A DNA stretch of 64,000 bases. Source: Ampullaceana balthica. Lineage: Eukaryota > Mollusca > Gastropoda > Lymnaeidae. Below are positions 10,950 through 22,532 of this stretch, in pieces. The stretch is taken from positions 1,002,001-1,066,000 of the forward strand of contig CALYLW010000041.1 of NCBI GenBank assembly GCA_944989445.1, read 5' to 3'. The position numbers and the translations under genes are program-made. How positions within the stretch are numbered: the stretch's first letter is position 1; the number at the start of each line of letters is the position of its first letter. The notes below the pieces were generated by a model that searched no databases, was not told the origin of the DNA, and saw only the letters and a program-made list of their open reading frames with translations.

Positions 10950-11640
10950 AAATTGTGCTGTTTACAATGGAGCTGGAAGCTATACTATGTATTGCTACTA
11001 GAAATTATTTTAAACTCTATCCGAAATTGCACTTAGTTTTAGTAAAAAAGTTTAGCAGCTTTCATACTGGACTCTTTATTGTCTATATTATAATTTATCG
11101 TAGAAATATTATCAGTTCATCACGGCATTGGTGACGGGGGTGGGGCTTGTTGTTTATCAACAGATGACTTGTCAACTGCATTGTCAATTTCACTACAACT
11201 ACTAGTACTAGGCGTATGATTCGTTGGCAATTTAAAATTACTATCTGAATCATCATAAAAAAAGCCTATACCTTTTTCTTGATCATTATCGTAGCATTTA
11301 AAATAATATTAGATCGATAACCAGATGAGCTGGTTGAATACCCCCATTTGTAAACAAATGTAAAAACGAAAATGAAAACAAGCCTTTCAAATGCTTCTTT
11401 TGTGAAAACACATTCAAACAAAGAATTTCCTACTTTTTTATTCCAGGGAAATGATTCTAGATTACATTAAAACTAATTTTAGTTAAATAGCTACGAATAG
11501 AATCAAAACAATCCAGTTTTAATAATTCGACGCGCCTATAGTTGATCCGACAAAAACGTATCTTTAAAATTAAAGATGGTAGCGTTAATCCGGAGAAAAA
11601 GAGTTAAAACTGAATTTGTTGACATTTGTCGCTAATGACC
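10950..11640. other. AT-rich sequence, nothing recognised
   Basis: No open frame, splice-bounded exon or repeat family is recognised in this stretch between the Tigger-like element and the hAT MITE. Confidence 0.4.
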
Positions 11641-11655
11641 CCTTGTACTTATAAG

Positions 11656-11956
11656 CAGGAGCGGCCTTTGGGGGTGGCAGCTGGGGCAATCGCCCCAGGC
11701 CCCGCGCTTAGGGGGGCCCCGCGTTTCAGACTTAAAAATATTTCGTCCAAGTTATATTCACCGTAAAAAACAAGCACAAAATACACTAAACACGAAAAGA
11801 AACCATTGTTCATAAAACGCAAACATAAATATATTTTGGTAACAAAAGAGCCGGCAGATATTGCACTACTGAGTTTGCGCAAGAATTGATCTAATCAAGA
11901 TATTATGACCTTTTGGGCATATTGGTAGTTCGCGCACGTACCTAAAGCCGCCTCTG
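11656..11956. mobile_element. hAT MITE, 301 bp, with 8-bp target duplication
   Basis: Ends CAGGAGCGGCCTTTGGGG and (reverse complement of the right end) CAGAGGCGGCTTTAGG form hAT-style inverted repeats. The flanks are CTTATAAG (11648-11655) and CTTATATG (11957-11964), which match at 7 of 8 positions. The interior is AT-rich and non-coding. The minus-strand 77-aa frame across its left end is a shadow. Confidence 0.75.
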
Positions 11957-12011
11957 CTTATATGGTAATGTTTTATAGAATATATTTAATTCATTCACAA
12001 CTACTGTGTTG

Positions 12012-13960
12012 TTATCTTATCTTATCTGTTTACAGACGCTCCTTCTATACAGAAGATTATTGCGTCCTACGCTTATCTATGGTTTGTGTTTAGTCCTGCA
12101 TCTTTATTAGAGATTTAAATGTTGATAAAGTGTTGGTTTTCCTGGTTTCTTCAGGCAACCCAATCCACGCCCGAATTCCGGACGGGAAGAACGAAAAATT
12201 TTATGTGTTTGTTCTTGCATACGGAATAAGAAAGGTGTTTTTATCCTTATGTCTATCTGAGGGTTGTATTAAGTTATCTTTGTGTTGTATTTCTAAATTA
12301 GAATTAATAGCTTTATGTATGATTACTACTTTGCTCTTGGTTCTTCTATCCACTAGTGTTTCAAGGTTTAATGATTTAACTAATGGTGTTATTCTTGTAA
12401 GTTTTAAATATATTCTCCAGAAAAATCTGGCAGCTCTTTTTTGAATTTGTTCTATTTTATCAATGCTTTCTTTGGTGGATGGGTCCCATACAGAAGATGC
12501 ATATTCTAGTACAGGTCTCACCAAAGTGAGGTAGCATTTTAGTTTTATATCTCTATTACTATTACATTTGTTTAGTTTCTTTTTATAAAGCCTAAGGCTT
12601 TGTTTGATTTTTTAATAACTTCATTGACATGGGGATTCCACGATAGTTTCTCATTTATTAAGACTCCTAAGTATTTTGCATCTTTAGTTTGGGTCAGCTC
12701 TTTTTTTTTCATGAATGTAATATTTTGAATTTATTTGTTTCTTTTTCTTTGTTACTCTTAACAGTTGACACTTTTCTGGGTGGAAAGACATACTCCAGTT
12801 AGTTTCCCATTTTATCAATTCATCTAAGTCTTTTGTAAAATGTTGCTATCTTGTTCTAATTTAATTGTTCTATAGATTATACAATCATAAGCAAATAACC
12901 TAACTTTTGTTCCTGTTGAGATGTTGTTGGGTAAATCATTTATATAAATTAAAAAGAGTAAGGGACCTAGCACAGTTCCTTGTGGAATTCCTGAGTTAAC
13001 CTTTATTGGTGCAGATTTAGATCCATTAATTATTACAGTTTGCTCCCTGCCCAAAAGGAAGTCTTGGATCCAGTGATGTAAGGGACCTGAGATTCCAAAT
13101 TACTGTAAAAGTCCGATAATCCGGCATCCAACAGTCCGGAATGCCCGAAAGTCCGGCATCGCTCCGGAAAATTGTAAAAAATGTGGTTTTCTCCAAAAGT
13201 GTGTCTTTAAAGCAAATAAAAACGCTTGAGGGCTATTCTGAAGTTTTCGGGGTAGTTCGGGGAAGCGCTCGGTACTGTTCGGAAACAATTAGCGGCCAGC
13301 TAGTCTCAGCTGTCACAACAAATACAGGTGCAGTGCAGCACAGATAATGAATCGCGAAGCGTCTCGCCATATTTTTTTGCGTTTTTGTTTTGTGTCCTTT
13401 CACATCCTTTCGCAGTAAACTGTGTCTCAGTACTCTCTACTGTAATACAGTACATCTGTAGTGACGTACGTAACTTTTGAAACTTTATATACAAAGTGAG
13501 CTTCGTTCTAACTGTACAGTGACCATGTTTTCAAAACCTAAGCCTTCGAGTTCAAAGGAGAGAAACAAAAACACGTAACACTGACTCTCAATCAGAAATA
13601 AACTTTGTTGTATTTGCATACTGTATTTGTAGTTTAATTATTAACCTAATTGTTCTTATAATTACGATTTATGTATGTATGTAGTTAAAAAAAACAATGA
13701 ATATTTTTTTTTACGGCAAAGCCTACACTAAAAAGAAGGGGCACCGCCCGATAGACCGGAATTTCCGATAGTCCGGCACCGAGCCGGTCCCGAACGTGCC
13801 GGATTATCGGAATGTTACTGTAGTTAAGTTTTTTAAGTAAACTAAGGTGGTGAACTTTGTCAAATGCTTTTGAGACGTCTAGTAATATTGTCAATTGTGT
13901 CTATTTGTTGTTTCTTTTGTTGAAGTATGGTTTATTAATGTATCCCCCAAATTGCATGGC
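12012..13960 (-). pseudogene. LINE (jockey/CR1-superclade) reverse transcriptase pseudogene, 3' part
   Basis: Minus-strand frames give, in order, LLDVSKAFDKVHH (RT palm with the first catalytic Asp, about 13,845-13,890), GISGPLHHWIQDFLLGREQ (13,030-13,090), GIPQGTVLGPLLFLIYINDLP (12,950-13,000), VRLFAYDC (about 12,890), PVLEYASSVWDPSTK (about 12,480-12,520) and a C-terminal FFPSGIRAWIGLPEE ending at a stop near 12,077. A short run of TAAGA repeats marks the 3' end at about 12,012. The element is 5'-truncated, with frameshifts. The FADD active site reads FAYD, so one catalytic Asp codon has become Tyr. A 718-bp DNA transposon splits the palm domain. Confidence 0.8.
13103..13820. mobile_element. 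pogo/Tigger-type MITE inserted in the LINE RT
   Basis: Left end CTGTAAAAGTCCGATAATCC and right end (reverse complement) CAGTAACATTCCGATAATCC continue into GGCA on both sides and are flanked by TA (13101-13102, 13821-13822). Both ends resemble Tigger/MER2-like termini. Removing the element and one TA rejoins the minus-strand LINE frame, ...LLKKLN-x-FGISGPLHHW..., with one stop at the scar. Short related words (AGTCCGGCATC) recur within each end. There is no transposase frame; the interior is AT-rich. Confidence 0.85.
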
Positions 13961-13964
13961 TCTA

Positions 13965-15110
13965 TCATCATTAATTACAAAGTTATGAACAAAATAGTGT
14001 GCGAAGAACTAAAACTGGATCACAATCACAGTTTTTAGAATTAATTACAAAGGTAAATAAGGAGGAAAATTAATTCAATTTAAAAAATCGTAACTTTTAT
14101 CCTATAAAAGATAGAAGAATGATTTAGGTGTCATTGGAAAGCTGAAAGCAAGCTCTTTTCAATGATATGCTATAAAACAAAACTATATGTTTATTAATTG
14201 TTTATGATTATGTCAGGCAGCTGTAGGCCTATTTGAAATGAAATTTTTAACTGTAGTCTAGTACTAGTAGTTAGTAGTGCCTAACTTCGATTTCAAAAAT
14301 GTTCTAACACCTCATAAATAAATAATATTGCAAATGCACCAAATTAAGTGACCTACTTTTAAATCATTTAGCCCTCTTACGATGTTATGCTGAACATTGA
14401 TTATAAATTTAGGAAATATATATTTTCGGAAGAGTGCTTGGCTTGAATGTCGAAGTCTCATGGAGGCTGCCATGTTGTTGTGGTTTTTTTTTATTGGCCG
14501 GTGTCACAAAAAATAGTATCCCCGGAAAGTTTATTATAAAACAAAGTTTCCAGAGGTGTCAAGTGTGCCATGTAGCCTGTAGAACTTTATTATTTAAAAG
14601 TTTCAAGCTCACCCTTTCTTCATACCAATATTACAACCCACCCCCACTACGGTCCTCCCAAACTCACTTATACAAAAATGTTTTTTTTAAGATGATCGTT
14701 TTACATTAATTTGAAAATATAAGTGAGTAATTTTTGTGATACTTTTACATCCGTCTTCTCACACTCTTTGATGTTCTCAAAGACAACCAATAATAAGCAT
14801 CTCTCATAAAAAATAAAAGGTTTTGTATCGTCAATTTTCACGATTGCTGATTCACGAGAGTTACGTGCTTTACAAGGGAAAGGGCTAAGTGCTATTATTT
14901 GTGAGTAGGGTGGGAGGGAATCGTTTTAGAGTAAACTATAATAATATTTAACCACTTATCAATAAGCCACATATGATAATATTAATTGACACAGCTTTAC
15001 GCAGTCAGACAAAATCAGTGCTGGATCACAAGCTATAGCTTTGGGCCCCCACTTTCTTTTGGGGGTGAAAAAATTTTTTTGAGAGGGCTATTGTCATATC
15101 CACTTAAATA
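13965..15110. other. AT-rich intergenic sequence with a possible hAT end
   Basis: No gene is recognised. A G/C-rich scrap near 15,019-15,085 (GGGCCCCCACTTTCTTTTGG) resembles the ends of hAT MITEs seen elsewhere in the window, but no partner end was found. The 91-aa frame at 14434-14709 lacks family resemblance and is flanked by no convincing splice sites. Confidence 0.35.
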
Positions 15111-15117
15111 TTGTGCG

Positions 15118-17849
15118 ATTGGCGCAACCAGGCAATAGCCAGCATCCACAAAGACGAGGCAAGCTATCTCCTAGAATATTTCAATGCTAGAGTGGGGAGC
15201 GACCACGAAGCCTGGCCCTCATGCCTTGGTCTCTTTGGAAGGGGAAAGATAAATAAATGAGAATGGACAGATGCTGCTGGAACTGTGCTGTTCACGAGGC
15301 TTGTGTGTGACCAACACCTTCTTTAAGTGCAAGGATATACACCAAGTATCTTGGAGCCACCCTCGATTGCGCCAATGGCACCAGCTGGACCTCATCATCA
15401 CCAGCTGTGCACAACTGGCTAGCGTCCTACTCACCCGCAGCTATCACAGTGCCCACTGCGACACGGATCACTCCATTGTGGCCAGCAAGGTACTAATAAT
15501 GAGGAAAAACTCGTACCACAACAAGAAAAAGGGATGTCCTCGCATCAACACCTTCTCCATGAAAGACCCTGTGAAAACGCAGCTGTTCACTGACAAAGGG
15601 CATGAAGGTCTCTCAAAGATGTTCCCATATACGTCATCATTGACTCCAAATGGACGCATCTCAGAGACACAATCTATACATCAGCATCAACAGCCTTTGG
15701 CAAAAGATCTCACAAAAACACGGACTGATTTGATACACATAATTGGGACAAGATGAAACCTGTCTCTGAAGCCAAAAGGAAAGCTCAAATGGCCTAAAAG
15801 GAAAAGCCTACACCCGACAGGCCGCATGCCTTAAAAGCAGCCAAGCCCAAAAAGTCGCTCGTCAATGTGCCAATACCTACTGGCTTAACCTCTGCTCCAG
15901 CATACAGTCAGCTGCAGACATGGGCAATTCAAAAGCCATATACGAAAATATCAAAAAAGCAACTGGCCCTTTGACGTCCAAAGTTCCCCCCCCCCGTAAA
16001 GTCCAAAAGGGGAGAAATTATCCAAGACCGGGCAGCGCAGCTAACACAGTCTCCAGCACCGCTCTAGATGACATCCCCATGATGCCGCCCATGGAAGAAC
16101 TTGATGTCGTGCCCACACATGAAATGGCTGAGGAAAGCTCTTGACTGCCTAGCTTGTAGAGAAGCTCCTGGGAATAATGGCATACCAACAGAAGATTTAA
16201 ACAGTGGAAAGACAGCTTTACTCTAACCTTTGAAAGAGCTTCTGTCCCTCTGCTGGGAACAGGGCTACATTCCCCAGGACCTAAAGCATGCAAATACACT
16301 ATATTAGAACAAGGGTGATAGAAGTGACTGCAAAAACTATCGCGGCATTTCACTCCTTAGTATTGTAGGAAAGGCATTTTCCCGTGTCATACTAACACGA
16401 TTACAGAGTTTAACCTCCAGAGTTTATCCAGAATCTCAGTGCAGTTTCCGGGCTGGTCGGTCTACTATAGACATGGTTTTCTCCATATGGCAGCTCCAGG
16501 AAAAATGCAGGGAGCAGCATATGCCACTATACATTGTCTTTGTGGATCTTACGAAAGCCTTTTATTTAGTCAGTCACCACGGGCTTTTCCATATCCTGTA
16601 AAAAAAATCGGCTGTCCCCCACACATACTCGCCATCATCAGACAGTTCCATGAAAATATTCAGGGCACAGTGCAGTTCGATGGAGCTACGTCAGAAGTCT
16701 TTCCAGTCAGCAGCGGTGTTAAACAAACGTTGTGTACTCGCATCAACAGTGTTCGCAATATTCTTCTCTGTACTGCTTCGATACGCATTCAAAGATAGCA
16801 GTGATTGAATCTGATTACACACCAGAGCTTATGGAGGACTTGTCAACACTGCCCGCCTCCGAACCAAGACCGAAACGACAGATGTACTAATTCGTGAGCT
16901 ACTCTTTGCGGATGATGCGGCACTGACAGCACACACAGAAAGTGGTTTGTAAAAACTCGTGTCAAGCTTCTCCAACGCCTGCAAAGAAGTTGGTCTGCAA
17001 ATCAGCTTGAAAAAGACTAACATCATGGCCCAAGACACACGTTCTCCTCCTACCATCAATATCGACAATGGAAACTTGGAGGTTGTGGTCCAAGGTCTCC
17101 AATACACTGTCCATCGAGGAAGAAATAAATAGTAGAATCGGCAAGGCAGCTGACACAATGGCTAAACTAAATAAACGGGTCTGGCAAAACACCAAGCTAA
17201 CGGAGAAAACCAAACTGTGTGTCTATCGAGCCTGAGTCATCAGTTCGCTGCTATAAGGGAGCGAGACTTGGACCACTTATACATCCCATGAGCGCAAGCT
17301 TAATAGCTTCAACTTGAGGTGCCTGCGTCGCATACTTGGCATTAAATGGCAGGACAAAGTGCCAAATGGTGAGTTCCTTATACGTGCCAATACACAAAGT
17401 ATGTTCTCAGTTCTTAGTGAAAGACGCCTGAGATGGCTAGGACATGTAAAAAGAATGAGCCCTGGCCTCCTACCCAAGGACGTCCTATAGGGAGAACTTG
17501 CATCGGGAAAGAGGAAGACATGTCGCCCACGTCTGCGATTTAAAGATGTCTGCCAAAGGGACACGAAAGCAGCCAGAATACGTACAAACAACTGGGAGTG
17601 TAAGGCAGAAGACCGATCTACGTGGCGCACAGTTGTAAAAGAGGGCGTCATGGTAGCCGAGGAGCGAAGGAGGAGGCTACAGACAGAAGAGCTAGGAGAA
17701 TTTAAAGGGCAAAACATTGTTGAGCACAGAACTCGTGTGCAAAAGCTGTGGTAAAGACTGCCACTCAAGGATAGGACTGCACAGCCACACGAGGAAATGC
17801 AACCCAACTCAACGGTGATGCACCATCGTCTTGCGAGACAGAAGGATGC
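15118..17849 (+). pseudogene. APE-type LINE pseudogene (endonuclease, RT, C-terminal zinc finger)
   Basis: Plus-strand frames in order: endonuclease C-terminal half with FNARVGSD (about 15,180, the usual GDFN reading EYFN), WHQLDLIITSCAQL and DTDHSIVASKV (15,370-15,490); a linker; RT with GNNGIPTEDLNSGK (about 16,170), NYRGISLLSIVGKAFSRV (about 16,335), FRAGRSTIDMVFS (about 16,445), GVKQ (about 16,715), LLFADDAALTAH (about 16,905) and LNSFNLRCLRRILGI (about 17,300); and a C-terminal CKSCGKDCHSRIGLHSH zinc-finger-like tail ending at a stop at 17,816-17,818. There are several frameshifts and stops, and a probable deletion around 16,725-16,850. The 3' end AAGGATGCC is shared with the copy at 34,711. 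The element is dead. Its clade cannot be fixed without a tree. The long minus-strand frames across it are shadows. Confidence 0.85.
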
Positions 17850-17989
17850 CAATGATTGGTGCAACACCCATATAGTTCAAAGTCATGAAAACTCTGTAAA
17901 CTATAGAACAGCTTCGGTAACATATCTTATAAGCAAACGTATCTCAACAATTAACTGTTAAATAGGCCTACTACAACAGATAATTAATA

Positions 17990-18622
17990 AACGTCAGTAC
18001 TGGAAAAACGTTCTTGAACGAGTTGTGGCAATCATAACTACAATGGCAGAGCGAGGTTCACCTTTCAGGGAAGATAGAACATTTTGCTTTCCTCACAATG
18101 GCAATTTCCTTGGATTATTAGACTTTAAGGCAAAATTTATTATTGTCTAGCAAGCTGTATAAAAAGGGGAATAGAAACAACGGATCAGGTGTCACATCTT
18201 ATCATTCTATTACAATATGTGATGAGTTTATCCAAATAACACCACATAAAGTAAGAGACACAATCTCGTATTATTTAAGAACTGCAGACTACTTCAGTTT
18301 ATCCGTAGATTCCACGTCAGACCGGCTTCATCTAACAGCTACGAATTATTTCACGAATTATCAGTATGTCTACAAATGCGAAAATCCAACGAATTACGCA
18401 AAACCAATATGTTACCTGTATTAACATTTTTTAATTTTTTGTATTGTTAAAACTCTTTTTTTAAATTAAATTTTTATCTTTAAGTCTTAAGACAAGTTTG
18501 TGTTGTTTTGCTAAGCCAAACCTCCATTTTCGGGTTTAATTTGAGTGTTGGCACTTTGCTATAAATAAGTGGGTTTCGGTTGAATTTTGGACACCCGGCC
18601 CCAAAATGGTTCGCCACCACTG
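17990..18622 (+). pseudogene. hAT transposase fragment (ZMYM/DUF4371 type) with right terminal repeat
   Basis: Frames read ERGSPFREDRTFCFPHNGNF and LGLLDFKAKF, then after a frameshift near 18,145 NGSGVTSYHSITICDEFIQ and ADYFSLSVDSTSD. This is the N-terminal part of the hAT-related transposases often annotated as zinc finger MYM-type 1-like, including the SVDSTSD stretch around the first catalytic Asp. Downstream, the sequence ends with a terminal repeat (reverse complement CAGTGGTGGCGAACCATTTT) at 18,622. The middle and C-terminal domains are missing and no left end was found. Confidence 0.7.
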
Positions 18623-18739
18623 ACCTAGGTCAACAATACCCGTGGATTTACAAGTTACACCACCACGGTGCACGCATTGCAGGCCCTTGATTTAACGGTT
18701 GGTTTTGGGGGGGGGGTGCATTTTATAGTTTGTCCTTGA

Positions 18740-18845
18740 GCGCCCAATGCTGACCAATCACGCAAACTGATAATAAAAAATAGAATCCATATAATTCCCC
18801 CATATTTTCCCTAGTCCCACTATTTTCTTCAAAAACATAAACAAG
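18740..18845 (+). promoter_or_regulatory. Candidate promoter of the tandem-exon transcription unit
   Basis: A CCAAT motif in GACCAATCACG (about 18,753-18,763) is followed by an AT-rich CATATAATTCC word (about 18,789-18,799). This lies about 250-300 bases upstream of a strong 5' splice donor and 700 bases before the first exon-like module. Arrangement and strand fit a polymerase II promoter, but no direct evidence of a start site exists. Confidence 0.25.
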
Positions 18846-19052
18846 AGCGTGTGCAGAGTGGGGACAGGCGACAAATTTGAAGGTCAACATTCAATGTGTG
18901 TTGACTATTTGAGTGGAAAATTTTTGTCTTCAACTGGCGGGAATAGTGAGTTCTGTTCACGTCTGTGTTGTTTGAACTTAATTGTCATTTGGTTAGCAGC
19001 TTGTGCTGGGAGCAGTTGGGAATAACGTCTGTTATTACAGTAAAGTAAGTCC
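18845..19052 (+). ncRNA. Candidate first exon of array transcript
   Basis: A relatively GC-balanced sequence ends in ACAGTAAA|GTAAGTCC, a near-consensus donor, at about 19,052. No convincing open frame spans it. The next plus-strand acceptor (TTTTTTTTCTTAG, ending at 19,500) opens the first array module. The start coordinate is arbitrary. Confidence 0.25.
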
Positions 19053-20239
19053 ATGTTTTTTTAGGTTCTATGACATCATCATTTGTTGAATTCTTTAATT
19101 AAAATAAAAAGTTATTAATTTCAAGAATAAAACTGCAAGCTAATATAAATACGCCTAGTTAATTTAGCTATGTTATTATGAATATGATTAATATTAGATG
19201 TATTTTTGTATGTCTCAAAATAAATGGGATTTGATTTCAGGTTTTTTAAGATTTTGTTCTATCATAATACATGTAGTATAAACCATTTTCTTTGGCCCAT
19301 GATTTTCATATGTCTACAACTATGTATACTATGACTGTGTACTGATTCAGGCAGAAGTTAGCTTTGAAATGTGTATTATAAAAAACATTGAGATTATGCA
19401 TGTATAATTTAAATTGCAATAAGTATAGCTAGTTTCAGGCTATCTTTTGCTATAATTCATAACTGGCGTTTATCTTATATATATACATTTTTTTTCTTAG
19501 AGTCAAGCCAATAGACCAGCCTTCTATCACAGTGCCAGGCTCGTCTAACGGCTGATGGTTTTAATGAGAACTTATTTTATCTGCTGCTGTATTCGCTACA
19601 TCTACTGATTTTACATGTCCATTCCAGCTGCTGCTTTTAAACTGGTAAATGTAAAATTTAACTATCTTGATATTTAATAATTAATTTTTTATTTTTTATT
19701 ATGATTTTTAAAATGTAATTCAAGAGTAGCATTTATCTACTACCACCTACCATTCCTCATTATTTTGTACAGGGAATGTAAAGGGGTTTGCTCTATGTTT
19801 TAGCTCTATTGTTCTCAATTAGATCTGATTTCCCACAATCTTTATATAGGACATTTTTAAAGCATTTTTATAACCCATTGATTGAATTTAAATTTTTAAT
19901 TTTTAAATTTAACTCTTTCATTTTTCATTTCTGATATTGATAGCTTTATAAATAATATATATAAACATTAAGATTATCATTAAATATTTTCTTATTTTTT
20001 CAAGGAAAGATGTTACCGTGATATGCGACAAAAGTGCCAAACATGCATGCTCCACATAAGAAGGTAAAAGTACTATTTAACTTTCTTGATATTTGTAAGA
20101 AGCATATTTGAATTCCATATGTTAGTTTTATTTAGAAAGTTCAACACCTATGTTTATCTTGGTTTTTTAATAACTTGATAATTAATAATTTCTGATTATT
20201 GTTTAGGTAATGTCAAGCTAGAGGTCCGCAGAAACTTCT

Positions 20240-20950
20240 TGCTACTCTTAGGTGGTCCTAGTTGATGTCTACGACTACCTATTCTGGCTTTCAATGGGTA
20301 CCTCCGGCTAATATACCTTCAAGCCAATTTGGCAACTATTAGGTGGGTCGACTATACAAAAGTATATCTATTGGTACCTTTTCTGGATGTCTACACATGC
20401 ATCCGGCTGGATACCTATGGGCAGGCCAAGTTGGCAACCAATATTTTGGTCATCTATATGTCTACAGATTATTCTCTGGCTGTCTAAAAGTGCATCCGGC
20501 TTGATACCTACGGGCAGGCCAAGTTGTCAACCATTTGGAGATGTACTACGGGTACTTCTTCCGGATACCACTAAATGTCAGTCCAGAAAGATGCCTTTGA
20601 CATGCAATTTGAAAAGGCTTAAGTCCAATGAGATGTACTACGGGTACTTCTTCCGGATACCACTAAATGTCAGGTCCTCAAAGATACCTAATGACATACC
20701 ATTAAACTTCCAAAAGGTTTAACTCCATTGAGATGTACTATGAGTACTGCTTCCAGATTCCAATAAATTTTAGTCCAAAAAGATGCCTTATAACATACTA
20801 TTCAAATTCCAAAAGGTAGAAGTGCAATGAGATGTACTATGGGTACTTCTTCCGGATGACATTGTCAGTCCAGCACTTGAGATTTTATATCAGGCCACTG
20901 AAAGTGTAACTCCTAAAAGGCCTATTACAGGTACTTCTTCCAGATGCCAC
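20240..20950 (+). repeat. ~94-bp tandem repeats inside a long exon-like module
   Basis: GAGATGTACTACGGGTACTT recurs at 20,538 and 20,629, with diverged copies at 20,730 and 20,829 and a further relic near 20,920. Upstream, GCATCCGGCTGGATACCTA-type units occur at about 20,399 and 20,493. Spacing is about 91-100 bases. The block is more GC-rich than its surroundings and lies between the acceptor at 20,206 and later modules. The frame 20387-20722 is not maintained across repeat copies, so it is likely non-coding. Confidence 0.75.
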
Positions 20951-21720
20951 ATTATATGAGAGTCCAGGGAAATTCTTATAGTCATATAACAGAAAAGTGT
21001 AACTCCAACAAGATGTACCGTGAGTCCTTCTACCAGGAGTCCAGCAAGATGTCTACAACAGGCCAATCCAGTCCTTTACAGGAAAGATGTTACACAGATT
21101 AAAGCAAGAAGATCTCTTGACAAGATTGTACTATGCTAGTGGCCACCAGAAGTTCTTCTTGTAGAAATGAAACCATTCAATTTCGTTTTCTTGATATTAA
21201 CAGATTAATTTTTGATTGACCTTTAAAATTGTTAACTTGTAAGTTCAACTGTAAATAAATACATATATTTCAAAGATCAATTGTTATAATTATCTAAAGG
21301 AGATGTGATTACATATTTTAGGAAAGAGAAAGTCAAGACTTTAGTTGAACCTGTCATCACAAGCTCATGCAAGCTCATCCAATGGCTGAGGGAATTTTCA
21401 AGGGCTGTAGCTTAAGTCCCTCTACAGCTAATTTCATAAGTAGGTAAAAGTAAAAGCACAATTTCAATATTTTGTATTCTAAGATAAATTTTGATTTGCC
21501 ATTGCTTACATTTTTTTTTGCAATTTGTTTGTTTTGTTTAAAAGTTATTTATATTTGTTCATAACTCTTAAATTTTAAACATTGATTACAAATATCAGGA
21601 AGGAAGATGTTACAGAGTCAAGCCAAAAGACAAGAATTCCATCATGAAGCTATGCACATCAAACAGCTGTAAAGAAGGAATGTTGAAGGGCATTAAATTC
21701 TGTTGCCATTTGCCCACTAC

Positions 21721-21890
21721 TGGACTTCTTGTATTTCACCGCAGCTAAGTGTTTTTTTATTATTATTTTGTGTTATTCGTTTCATGTGTGTACTATTTGT
21801 CCGTTGAGGAAGGCTCTTTGCCGAAACGTTCGCTGTTGTTACGTCTTGTCAGGCCTACTAATACCCTGTTTTTTTATATTATAAATTTAC
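21721..21890 (+). mobile_element. 5'-truncated Penelope-like element tail with 15-bp target duplication
   Basis: The 170-bp insertion is flanked by identical CCATTTGCCCACTAC (21706-21720 and 21891-21905). It matches the 3' tails at about 22,655-22,827 and 52,740-52,912, including TTGAGGAAGGCTCTTTGCCG and CAGGCCTACTAATACCCTG. It splits an exon-like module of unit 1, whose remainder (ATGACAATTTGTGCTG) continues after the duplication. It carries only the untranslated tail. Confidence 0.85.
21803..21833 (+). ncRNA. Hammerhead-ribozyme-like motif in Penelope tail (copy A)
   Basis: The order TTGAGGA, hairpin GGC-TCTTT-GCC, GAAA, CG-TT-CG resembles the minimal hammerhead core known from Penelope-like elements (CUGANGA, stem II, GAAA, short stem III). 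It departs from consensus at the first core base (U for C), has an extra A before stem II and lacks a clear UH cleavage site. It is probably an inactive relic or a coincidental hairpin, but it is preserved in all three tails of the window. Confidence 0.3.
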
Positions 21891-22532
21891 CCATTTGCCC
21901 ACTACATGACAATTTGTGCTGAACTTAAAGGATAAAGAATTGTTTTCATATTTTTTTCTTCTTTTTTTTATCACTGGTGTTTAGCTAAATACCTGCCTTT
22001 AAAATGATCTTAAAGATCATTAATGTAATTTTTTTCTTACATATCAGTAATTATTTTTTGTTACAGAAATGGAGATGTTAACAAAGGTTTTAAAAATTGT
22101 TTAATGTATAAGCTTAAGTATTTTATAACTTTTTTCTTTTTTTGGAACCACAAACAAACCACCTAGTTTTTGTAGATGCTTTTTTAACTATTTTGGTATT
22201 GGTTTTTTATTATTGCTTCTGGTCCATTCTGTAATTTGGTTTTCTCAGTTTCCGAAAGAGTGTTTTGTAATTTTTTTTTCTGGTTTTTATATTGTTTGAT
22301 GGTTTGGTTTTTTCTAGCTTTTGCTTGTGTTATTGGGTAATTTGGCTTATTAGTTATTTGGTTGGTTGAGCTTTGAGTTTTGGCTACAATTTTATTTCTT
22401 GTGTCTGCTTATTGTTTATAAAGTTATTGCTTGACCATTGGCTATTTCGTAAAGCATTTTTAATTAATTTTTATGCCATTTTTATGTGTAATTTTATGTC
22501 TTTTAGTTAATTTTATGTCGTTTAGTCCCATG

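Noticed and set aside
16018..16353. 111-aa minus-strand frame
   Set aside because: Antisense shadow of the LINE RT N-terminal region on the plus strand.
17277..17867. 196-aa minus-strand frame
   Set aside because: It is the antisense shadow of the LINE C-terminal region, whose sense-strand motifs are clear.
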